DNA of 15,836 nucleotides from an uncultured Eubacteriales bacterium (GTDB taxonomy: Bacteria; Bacillota; Clostridia; Oscillospirales; Oscillospiraceae): NCBI GenBank assembly GCA_905205195.1, contig CAJLCS010000042.1, positions 1 to 15,836 of the forward strand, given 5' to 3'. Shown one piece after another: positions 1 through 6,501 of this stretch (the stretch's first letter is position 1; each line of letters begins with the position of its first letter). The position numbers and the translations under genes are program-made. The notes beneath the pieces are model-generated. The model was not told where the DNA came from, did not search any database, and saw nothing but the letters and a program-made list of their open reading frames with translations.

Positions 1-52
1 CTGTGACCCCATGCTTGTAAGGCATGTGCTCTCCCAGCTGAGCTATGCTCCC
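1..52 (-). tRNA. tRNA-Val(UAC), 3' end cut off by the window edge
   Basis: Read on the minus strand from position 52, the first 52 nt of a tRNA fold into the normal parts: 7-nt acceptor arm GGGAGCA, T8 A9, D stem GCTC/GAGC around an 8-nt loop, anticodon stem CATGC/GCATG, and 7-nt loop CTTACAA. Anticodon positions 34-36 read TAC, which decodes valine GUA and, by wobble, other GUN codons. A 5-nt variable region follows, and the window then ends in the 5' strand of the T arm. The T loop and 3' acceptor strand lie outside, so whether CCA is encoded cannot be seen. It is preceded by its own very strong promoter and lies downstream of hslO on the same strand. More tRNA genes may follow to the left. 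Confidence 0.95.
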
Positions 53-91
53 CTACCGTGCGGATCCTTGCGGACCTCAGCGACGGGTATT

Positions 92-120
92 ATTATACAC
101 ACGGATCGCCATTTTGTCAA
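92..120 (-). promoter_or_regulatory. consensus sigma-A promoter of tRNA-Val
   Basis: On the minus strand, TTGACA (115-120) and TATAAT (92-97) are both perfect consensus hexamers separated by exactly 17 nt. The predicted start near position 85 leaves a leader of about 33 nt before the mature tRNA 5' end, to be removed by RNase P. The sequence just upstream of the -35 box is a series of A-tracts resembling an UP element. This is what a stable-RNA promoter is expected to look like. Confidence 0.93.
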
Positions 121-157
121 GCGTTTTTCTTTTCTTTTTTTGCAAAATTTTTGCAGG
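121..157 (-). promoter_or_regulatory. A-tract upstream region, UP-element-like
   Basis: Immediately upstream of the tRNA promoter -35 box, the minus strand is almost pure A with short T and C/G breaks (A5, T4, A7, A4, A5). This matches the location and composition of UP elements bound by the RNA polymerase alpha C-terminal domain. It contrasts sharply with the GC-rich surroundings. The region also contains a short palindrome, TGCAAAA-A-TTTTGCA. No run of U follows that palindrome on the minus strand, so it does not look like a terminator for hslO. Confidence 0.55.
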
Positions 158-183
158 CGAAAAGACCGGATTTCTGCGGAAAA

Positions 184-1089
184 TCAGATTCTTTTCAGAA
201 GTTCCCGGATATCCTCCGGCGTGAACGAATAGATCTTGTCGCAGAACTGGCACTCCACCGGGAAGGCCTTGCCCTCATCGGCAATCTCCGTCAGCTCCTT
301 ACGGCCAAGGCTGATCAGTGCCTTCTCCACCCGCTGACGGGTACAGTAGCAGCGGTAGCTCACCGGGGTGGTTTCCATGAACACCACGCCCAGCGGGCCG
401 CAGACGGCGCCGAGGATGTCCTCCGGCGTCATGCCGTGATCCAGCATCGGCGTCACCGCGCCCGCCTGCTCAATGCCCCGCTCCAGCGCGGAAACCGTTT
501 CCTCCGGCGCGCCGGGCAGTAGCTGCACCAGATAGCCGCCGGCCACCCGGACGCTCTGATTCCGGTCGATCAGCACCCCAAGCGCACAGGCCGTGGGGGT
601 CTGCTCGCTCTGGGCAAAATAAGCCGTCACGTCGTCGGCAATTTCGCCGGAAACCAGCGCCGTGGACCCCACATACGGTTCTTTCATCCGCATATCCCGG
701 ATCACGGTCAGGGTGCCGTCGGTACCGACGGTGGCCCCCACGTCCAGCTTGCCCGGGTGCTTCTCCACCAGCGGCACCTTGGGATTGGTCACATAGCCCC
801 GCACGTTGCCCACCGCGTCGGAAACGCAGGTGATGCTGCCGATGGGACCGCCGCCGCGGATTTGCAGCGTCATGGAGCCGTCGTCCACCTTCTGCATATT
901 GCCCATCATGGAGGCCGCCGTCAGCGCCCGTCCGAAGGCCGCCGTGGCGTTGGGCGTGGTGCCCTGTATCTGGGCGCCCCGGCGCACCAGCTCCGTGGAG
1001 CGAATGGCGACTACCTTCACAAAGCCATCCATACTCATGCCCCGGACCAGATAGTCCCCCTTCATTTCCTTGATTTCGTCTTCCATCAC
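184..1089 (-). CDS. hslO: Hsp33 redox-regulated holdase chaperone
   Basis: Hsp33 is a cytosolic chaperone that is inactive when reduced and zinc-bound. On oxidation its four cysteines form disulfides and the protein captures unfolding clients. All four cysteines are present near the C-terminus in the family spacing: a CxC pair at residues 247 and 249 and a CxxC pair at 280 and 283. At 301 residues the length is normal, and the N-terminal substrate-binding domain (for example the LTAASMMGN and GGGPIG stretches) is intact. The first codon is GTG, followed directly by ATG. GTG is preferred because AGGAGG at 1098-1103 lies 8 nt away (11 nt for the ATG) and because it gives a GTGA overlap with the stop of the upstream methyltransferase gene. 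The gene is predicted to be co-transcribed and translationally coupled with that methyltransferase. No clear terminator follows it. Confidence 0.97.
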   Translation of the reverse strand: MMEDEIKEMKGDYLVRGMSMDGFVKVVAIRSTELVRRGAQIQGTTPNATAAFGRALTAASMMGNMQKVDDGSMTLQIRGGGPIGSITCVSDAVGNVRGYVTNPKVPLVEKHPGKLDVGATVGTDGTLTVIRDMRMKEPYVGSTALVSGEIADDVTAYFAQSEQTPTACALGVLIDRNQSVRVAGGYLVQLLPGAPEETVSALERGIEQAGAVTPMLDHGMTPEDILGAVCGPLGVVFMETTPVSYRCYCTRQRVEKALISLGRKELTEIADEGKAFPVECQFCDKIYSFTPEDIRELLKRI

Positions 1090-1862
1090 GGTGTTTCCCT
1101 CCTCTGCGGCCCGTGCCGCACGATGCCCTTGCGAGCCTTCAGATAGATGCGCTGCTCCCCCGGCCCGGGCGGCTCCAGCCGACGGTCGCCGTAGACGGCA
1201 ATGCCGGTAAAGCCCGCCTCCCGCAGGTAGCCGACCAGCTTGGCCTGCGAATAGGCGTATTCCCGATGCTCCTCAAAGCTGCGCTTCCAAACGTCGCCCC
1301 GGCGCTGGAACAGGTCCATGCCGTAGCTGCAAATGTTGGTTTTTTCGTCGAATTCTCCCCGCCAGACGCAGTAAACGTCGTCGTCCTCGTCCAGAAACAC
1401 CTGACCGTCCATGGCTCGGAGCTTTTCCGGCGTATTCACATCAAACAGGAAGATGCCACCCGGATTCAGCGCCCGGTAGACCCGGAAAATGGCTTGCCTG
1501 CCGTCCTCCGGCGACGTGAGATAGTCCAGGCTGTCCAGCGCGCACACCGCCAGATCCACCCCTCGGGGCAGCTCCAGCCTTTCCAGCCGCTGGTGGACGT
1601 AAAGGGGCGGATTTTTCATCCCCTGGGCCTTCCGGGCGGCCTCCGTCAGCATTTCCTCCGACAGGTCCACGCCGGTCACCTGCAGGCCGTCCGCCGCCAG
1701 AATCCGGGCCACGGAGCCGGTGCCGCAGGCCAGATCCACCGCCGTCCGGGGCTTCAGTCCCTCCCGGCGGAGAATCTCCCGGTAAAAGGCCACGGTGGCC
1801 TCATAATCCACGTCGCTGGTCAGCCGGTCATAGCTGGCGGCGAGTGCATGGTAAGCATTCAT
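1086..1862 (-). CDS. class I SAM-dependent methyltransferase, substrate unknown
   Basis: The protein has 258 residues with a Rossmann-type methyltransferase fold. Motif I, which binds SAM, is DLACGTGS at residues 43-50. The acidic end of strand beta-2 is GVDLSEEML near 64-72. A post-I segment VDLAVCALDSLDYL lies near 102-115, and PGGIFLFDVNT matches the motif III region. No membrane segment or extra domain is visible. It resembles small-molecule or YqeM-like methyltransferases of Firmicutes, but I cannot name the substrate. The ATG start is supported by AAGGAG 5 nt upstream. The stop codon overlaps the GTG start of hslO (GTGA), so the two are likely coupled, which may point to a stress or housekeeping role. 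The ftsZ terminator ends only 14 nt before this start, leaving no space for an intergenic promoter. Confidence 0.9.
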   Translation of the reverse strand: MNAYHALAASYDRLTSDVDYEATVAFYREILRREGLKPRTAVDLACGTGSVARILAADGLQVTGVDLSEEMLTEAARKAQGMKNPPLYVHQRLERLELPRGVDLAVCALDSLDYLTSPEDGRQAIFRVYRALNPGGIFLFDVNTPEKLRAMDGQVFLDEDDDVYCVWRGEFDEKTNICSYGMDLFQRRGDVWKRSFEEHREYAYSQAKLVGYLREAGFTGIAVYGDRRLEPPGPGEQRIYLKARKGIVRHGPQRRETP

Positions 1863-1876
1863 CGCGTCTCCTTACG

Positions 1877-1908
1877 AAAAAGCATCCCGGACCGGTGGTC
1901 CGGGATGC
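1877..1908 (-). terminator. intrinsic terminator after ftsZ
   Basis: A perfect 12-bp GC-rich stem (GCATCCCGGACC at 1882-1893 with GGTCCGGGATGC at 1897-1908) closes a 3-nt loop. On the minus strand it is followed by five T residues (1877-1881). It lies about 13 nt after the ftsZ stop codon. The opposite direction has no T tract, so it acts for the minus strand only. The U tract is short and then interrupted, so some read-through is plausible. Confidence 0.9.
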
Positions 1909-1921
1909 GGCAAAACACGGA

Positions 1922-2986
<1,065 letters not shown>

Positions 2987-2993
2987 ATGCTCT

Positions 2994-2999
2994 CCTCCT
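2994..2999 (-). promoter_or_regulatory. ribosome-binding site that sets the ftsZ start
   Basis: AGGAGG on the minus strand lies 7 nt upstream of the ATG at 2984-2986. This supports the 354-residue FtsZ over a version extended by 20 residues, whose ATG (3044-3046) has only A/T-rich sequence before it. Confidence 0.92.
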
Positions 3000-3060
3000 A
3001 TGTATGTGTTCGCAGGCCGGAAAACGGCGCTGCAACAATCTTTCATGTATTTACTTTTAT

Positions 3061-3089
3061 ATTCTATCCCGAAAAGCGGAATTGGTCAA
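3061..3089 (-). promoter_or_regulatory. ftsZ promoter (sigma-A type)
   Basis: On the minus strand, TTGACC (3084-3089) and TAGAAT (3061-3066) each match the sigma-A consensus at five of six positions and are separated by 17 nt. Transcription would start near 3054, giving a 5' UTR of roughly 68 nt before the ftsZ ATG. The -10 region in context, ATAGAATAT, also satisfies the RnnGAATww pattern of the sporulation factor sigma-H, although no matching sigma-H -35 is evident. A possible Spo0A box lies just upstream. Confidence 0.8.
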
Positions 3090-3099
3090 TAGAAATTCT

Positions 3100-3114
3100 C
3101 ATTTTTCGTCAAAG
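3100..3114 (-). promoter_or_regulatory. possible Spo0A box upstream of the ftsZ promoter
   Basis: The minus strand contains TTTGACGAAAAAT. Its core TGACGAA (3105-3111) fits the classical 0A-box pattern TGNCGAA and has the usual T-rich 5' and A-rich 3' flanks. It lies 15 nt upstream of the -35 hexamer of the ftsZ promoter. The core is only six fixed bases, so chance occurrence in a short spacer is not negligible, and sporulation ability is not shown by anything else in the window. Confidence 0.35.
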
Positions 3115-3132
3115 AATTTGTAAACAAATCTT
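3112..3132 (-). repeat. imperfect AT-rich inverted repeat between ftsQ and ftsZ
   Basis: AAGAATTTGT (3112-3121) faces ACAAATCTT (3124-3132) with a 2-nt centre and one bulged base. It begins about 9 nt after the ftsQ stop. It is AT-rich and lacks a following T tract on the minus strand, so it would be a weak terminator at best. It could equally be an operator or a stability hairpin. No convincing terminator separates ftsQ from ftsZ, so ftsZ may also receive read-through from the dcw operon. Confidence 0.35.
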
Positions 3133-3140
3133 GGACGGCC

Positions 3141-4178
3141 TCAGGAGAAGGGCGTATACCCCGCCTCCGTTTTCCAGACGGTAAAGCTCACGTCCAGCAC
3201 GCCGCTTTCGTAGTCCGCCATCTGGGCGATGGCTTTCCGGGCGTATTCCAGCTTGTAGGACAGGTTCTGCCGGTCGCCGAGCTTGATCTGATAGCGGTCC
3301 TCGTACCAGACGATCAGGTTGGACGGGTCGCTGACGTCCACGCTGGCCGCCTTGCCCACCAGATCCTGCTCCTCCAGCGCCGCGCAGACCTCCAGCGCCG
3401 CCGACAGCCGGTCCGCCGCATCGGAAGAGGCGCCCGCCGTCGGCTCCGTGGCCGCGGCGGAAGGCTCCGTCGCCGCCGTCGTCTGGGCGGAAGGCTCCGT
3501 CGCGTCGGTGGTGTCGGTCACGTCGGTCGGATCCGTCGCGGCGGAGGTGTCCGCCGTGCCGGTGGCCGCGGCGGGATCGTCGGAGGCGGCGATATCCCGG
3601 GCCGTCACCGTTTCTCCGGGCGTCGGCACCGCAATGCGGACGCCGGTCAACCCGGTATGGCTCACGGTTCCGTCATCCGGCTCCGTGGCCACGCCGTCGG
3701 CGCGGATGAGCCAGGTGCTGCCGTCCACGGCCTCCACCCGGTACACCACCGCCGTTTCCGTCACCGTAATATGCACCGTATCCGGCAGCCCGATGCTGAT
3801 CCGGACATTCTGAACGTAAGGAAGGTTCTTCAGAATTCTTCCGCAGGCACCGGCCCGGCCGAAGGTCAGCAGGTTGTCGCCGTCCTGAATGCCGGAGGCC
3901 TCCCGCACCGTCCAGGCGCTGTACTTTTCGTTGCCGGAAACGGTGACGTGCTGCACCTTGAAGAAAATCGACAGGCCCAGCACCACCGCAATCACCACCG
4001 CCGCCACGGACAGCAGCCGCAGCAAAAACCGGCTGCGCCGGAAGGGGCCTGCCGGAACATAGACAATCTCCGGCCGGGGGGCCGCCGGACGGCGCACACG
4101 GGCCGCCTTTTTCGGCGGGGTGCGGCGCGGCGCATCGGCCCAGCGGCGGGCCGTTCTCTCTTTCTGACGGGTATCCAT
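3141..4178 (-). CDS. ftsQ: cell division protein FtsQ/DivIB
   Basis: FtsQ/DivIB is a bitopic divisome protein that links FtsL and the septal synthase. The 345 residues run as follows: a basic, proline-rich cytoplasmic tail (1-50); one membrane segment (about 51-73); a POTRA domain (about 73-141, containing VQHVTVSGNEKYS and LPYVQNVRISIGLPDTV); and a beta domain. The beta domain is interrupted by about 58 residues of low-complexity sequence rich in Ala, Thr, Asp, Ser, Glu and Pro (about 199-256). It then resumes with the recognisable ending VDVSDPSNLIVWYEDRYQIKLGD. The start at 4176-4178 is chosen because AAGGAGG lies 6 nt upstream. An in-frame ATG 24 nt further out overlaps the murG stop region and has no such site. 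It is the last gene of the dense mraZ operon, 20 nt after murG. Confidence 0.93.
   Translation of the reverse strand: MDTRQKERTARRWADAPRRTPPKKAARVRRPAAPRPEIVYVPAGPFRRSRFLLRLLSVAAVVIAVVLGLSIFFKVQHVTVSGNEKYSAWTVREASGIQDGDNLLTFGRAGACGRILKNLPYVQNVRISIGLPDTVHITVTETAVVYRVEAVDGSTWLIRADGVATEPDDGTVSHTGLTGVRIAVPTPGETVTARDIAASDDPAAATGTADTSAATDPTDVTDTTDATEPSAQTTAATEPSAAATEPTAGASSDAADRLSAALEVCAALEEQDLVGKAASVDVSDPSNLIVWYEDRYQIKLGDRQNLSYKLEYARKAIAQMADYESGVLDVSFTVWKTEAGYTPFS
3457..3503 (-). repeat. tandem-like 17-bp direct repeat inside ftsQ
   Basis: The 17-bp sequence GCGGAAGGCTCCGTCGC (plus strand) occurs exactly at 3457-3473 and 3487-3503, a 30-bp offset that preserves frame. It encodes the two ATEPSA units of the low-complexity segment, and a looser third unit encodes ATEPT. 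This is a likely site of slippage and length variation between strains. Confidence 0.85.
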
Positions 4179-4184
4179 GATGTT

Positions 4185-4191
4185 CCTCCTT
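4185..4191 (-). promoter_or_regulatory. ribosome-binding site that sets the ftsQ start
   Basis: AAGGAGG on the minus strand lies 6 nt before the ATG at 4176-4178 and a few nucleotides after the murG stop. It favours this start over the in-frame ATG at 4200-4202, which would place the site inside the coding sequence. Confidence 0.9.
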
Positions 4192-4198
4192 TGCAGGG

Positions 4199-5323
4199 TC
4201 ACGCGCGGGCCAGCTGCTCCAGAATGGTGCAGATCTGCTCCGCCGAATCCAGCACCACCAGCTTCCGCAGCGCCGCGCTCATACTGCGCCGCTTGTCCGT
4301 ATCCCGCAGCAGGGCGCAGATCGTGTCATACAGCTGCCGGGGCGTGCAGTCCGGCTCCGCCAGCACCACCGCCGCGCCCTTTTCCTCCAGAACCTTGGCG
4401 TTTTTCTCCTGATGATGATTGGTCACGTTGGGCGACGGAATCAAAATGCAGGGCGTGCCGCTGGCCGCAATTTCGTTGCAGCTGGACGCGCCGGCCCGGC
4501 TGATGATCACATCCGCCGCCGCCATCACCGTGGGCATATTGTAAAGATACTCCCGCATCTCGATCCGAGGGCACCGGGACAGGTCCAGGCCCTTTTCCCG
4601 CACCAGATCCGGCATCCATTCCCAGCCCAGACTGCCGGTGGCGTGGATGTGCCGGAAGGGGAAGCCGTCGTCCCGCTCCAGCCGCATCATTTCCGCCACA
4701 GCCTCGTTCATGGCCCGGGCGCCCAAGCTGCCGAAAGCGGAAACCACCAGCGGCTCGTCGCCGATGCCCAGCGCCTTCCGGGCGTCCTCCCGCTTTTCAT
4801 AGATAAATTCCCGGCGCACCGGCATGCCCACCATCTGCACCTTTTCCGGATGACGGTAGGCCTGCGTGCTGCTTTCAAAGGAAACCAGCACCCGGTCCGC
4901 CCGGTTGGCAATGAGTCTGGTGGTCAGCCCCGGCACCGCGTTGCTCTCGTGGACGCAGACCGGGATGCCCATCCGGCTGCCCATATACAGCGCCGGGAAG
5001 CTGGCATAGCCGCCGGTGCCCATAATCACGTCGGGCCGGAACTCCCGGATGATCTTCCGGCACCGGGCCATGGCGGTGAGCACCTCCCGGGTCCCCCGGA
5101 CGTTATGCCGGATGGCCTGCCAGGACAGCCCCCGGGTAAAGCTGGAGGCAGGCAGACCGATGATCTCGTAGCCCGCCATCGGCACCAGCTTTTCTTCCAT
5201 TTCGCCTTCCGCGCCGATAAAGAGAATCCGGCTGTCGGGATGACGCTCCCGCAGCGTATTGGCAACGGCGATGGCGGGGTTGATATGCCCGCCGGTTCCG
5301 CCGCAGGTAAAAATCACATTCAT
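4199..5323 (-). CDS. murG: MurG, lipid II-forming GlcNAc transferase
   Basis: MurG is a membrane-associated GT-B glycosyltransferase that adds GlcNAc from UDP-GlcNAc to lipid I, making lipid II on the cytoplasmic face. The 374-residue protein has the glycine-rich loop CGGTGGHINPAIAVA (7-21), GTGGYASFPAL (102-112), the segment HESNAVPGLTTR (125-136), the second-domain loop GSLGARAMNE (198-207), and the UDP-GlcNAc-binding stretch from SRAGASSCNEIAASG (275-289) to NHHQEKNA (302-309). Some loops differ from the proteobacterial pattern (HESN for HEQN, and one glycine fewer before GSLGA), which I take as lineage variation. The ATG overlaps the ftsW stop as ATGA, with AGGAGG 7 nt upstream, so translation is likely coupled to ftsW. 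Confidence 0.97.
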   Translation of the reverse strand: MNVIFTCGGTGGHINPAIAVANTLRERHPDSRILFIGAEGEMEEKLVPMAGYEIIGLPASSFTRGLSWQAIRHNVRGTREVLTAMARCRKIIREFRPDVIMGTGGYASFPALYMGSRMGIPVCVHESNAVPGLTTRLIANRADRVLVSFESSTQAYRHPEKVQMVGMPVRREFIYEKREDARKALGIGDEPLVVSAFGSLGARAMNEAVAEMMRLERDDGFPFRHIHATGSLGWEWMPDLVREKGLDLSRCPRIEMREYLYNMPTVMAAADVIISRAGASSCNEIAASGTPCILIPSPNVTNHHQEKNAKVLEEKGAAVVLAEPDCTPRQLYDTICALLRDTDKRRSMSAALRKLVVLDSAEQICTILEQLARA

Positions 5324-6483
5324 AGGGAATCCTCCTGTCTTTTGCTCCGATTGCGCCCCCGGGAAATGCTGAGCACAATGCCCATTTCCCCCAAATTCAC
5401 CGCCAGCGCCGTGCCGCCGTAGGAAAAGAACGGCAGCGAAATGCCGGTAGACGGCAGCAGATTCGTCACCACGCAGAGGTTCAGCACGGTCTGCACGGCA
5501 ATCAGCGTCACCAGCCCCGCCGCCAGTACCGTGGAAAACCGGTCCCTGGCCTGCAGGGCAATCCGGTAGCCCCGGACGATGGTCGCAGCAAACAGCGCCA
5601 TCAGCCCCACTGCCCCCGCAAAACCAAGTTCCTCGCAGAAAACGGCAAAAATATAATCGTTATACTGAAACGGCAGATACAGGTATTTCTGCCTGCTTCT
5701 GCCGAAGCCCAGTCCGAACAGGCCGCCGGAGCCGATGGCATACAGCGACTGCAAAATCTGGTAGCCCGTGTCGCCGGGATCCAGCTCCGGATGCCGCCAG
5801 GCGGTCACCCGGTCCCCGGCGTAGCCAAGCAGGCTGACGTACACCGCCACGAAGGCCGCCGCGCCGCCGGTACCCGCCAGCAGCCACCGGATGTCGGTGC
5901 CTGCCACATACATCATCACCACCGCCACCATGCCCATCAGCAAAATGGCGGACAGGTGCTTTTCCAGCGCCAGCGGCGCCAGAATGCCCAGCAGCGCGCC
6001 GCCGAAGCCAAGCACGCCGAAGCGGAAGCGCTTGGCGTCCGGCCCGTAGCGCCGGGTCAGCCGGGCAAACACCAAAATCATGGAAAATTTCGCAATTTCC
6101 GATGGCTGAAACCGGATCCCCGCCAGATTGATCCATCGGCGGGCGCCGTTGACTTCCTCTCCCACGGCCAGCACCGCCAGCAGCAGGGCGATGCTCACCC
6201 CGTACAGCGGCCATGCCAGCCGGTACCAGACCTCCGCCGGAATCCGGCTGAAGGCCGCCATGCCCACCAGCCCCAGCGCCGCGCACACCGCCTGCTTCTG
6301 CAGGTAGCGGGTGGAGACGGTGTAGCCGGTGTCAAATTCGCTCTGGGCGTAGCTTGCGGAGTACAAAACCGCAAGTCCCAGCGCCAGTAAGGTCAGAATC
6401 ATTCCCAGAAAGGGAACATCCACGCTTTCGTCCGCCCGCAGGCGGCGGTTCTCCTTGGCATACAGAGTCCGCTCTGCCGCCAT
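5320..6483 (-). CDS. ftsW: SEDS peptidoglycan polymerase FtsW (SpoVE-like)
   Basis: SEDS-family membrane glycosyltransferases polymerise lipid II into glycan strands in complex with a class B penicillin-binding protein, here probably the one encoded upstream. The 387-residue protein is largely hydrophobic. Family hallmarks are GARRWINLAGIRFQPSEIAK (113-132), the extracellular loop YNDYIFAVFCEELG with the expected catalytic Asp at 276, and the signature PSTGISLPFFSYGGTAL (344-360) followed by NLGEMGIVLSISRGR. Its position between mraY and murG favours FtsW/SpoVE over RodA. Sequence alone cannot separate a vegetative from a sporulation role. The ATG has AAAGGAG 6 nt upstream. The gene starts 18 nt after mraY and overlaps murG by 4 nt. 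Confidence 0.94.
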   Translation of the reverse strand: MAAERTLYAKENRRLRADESVDVPFLGMILTLLALGLAVLYSASYAQSEFDTGYTVSTRYLQKQAVCAALGLVGMAAFSRIPAEVWYRLAWPLYGVSIALLLAVLAVGEEVNGARRWINLAGIRFQPSEIAKFSMILVFARLTRRYGPDAKRFRFGVLGFGGALLGILAPLALEKHLSAILLMGMVAVVMMYVAGTDIRWLLAGTGGAAAFVAVYVSLLGYAGDRVTAWRHPELDPGDTGYQILQSLYAIGSGGLFGLGFGRSRQKYLYLPFQYNDYIFAVFCEELGFAGAVGLMALFAATIVRGYRIALQARDRFSTVLAAGLVTLIAVQTVLNLCVVTNLLPSTGISLPFFSYGGTALAVNLGEMGIVLSISRGRNRSKRQEDSL

Positions 6484-6501
6484 GAGACGCTCCTTTCCCG
6501 G

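Noticed and set aside
139..156. TGCAAAA/TTTTGCA palindrome as an hslO terminator
   Set aside because: The stem is almost all A-T and is followed on the minus strand by A-tracts, not T. It fits an UP-element-like region of the tRNA promoter better.
3010..3033. Hairpin in the ftsZ 5' UTR (GCAG and CCG against CGG and CTGC) as a riboswitch or thermosensor
   Set aside because: Only two short helices with a mismatched middle, leaving the ribosome-binding site free. No known riboswitch core is visible.
2987..3046. N-terminally extended FtsZ beginning at the ATG at 3044-3046
   Set aside because: No Shine-Dalgarno sequence precedes it, the added 20 residues do not look like FtsZ, and a very good site lies directly before the inner ATG.
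3107..3112. TTGACG as the -35 of a second ftsZ promoter
   Set aside because: No acceptable -10 hexamer lies 16-18 nt downstream. The position there is occupied by the -35 of the better promoter.
3400..3600. Thr/Ala/Pro-rich repeats as a CRISPR-like or mobile repeat array
   Set aside because: The repeats are short, in frame and encode a low-complexity protein segment inside an intact ftsQ. There are no regular spacers or terminal repeats.
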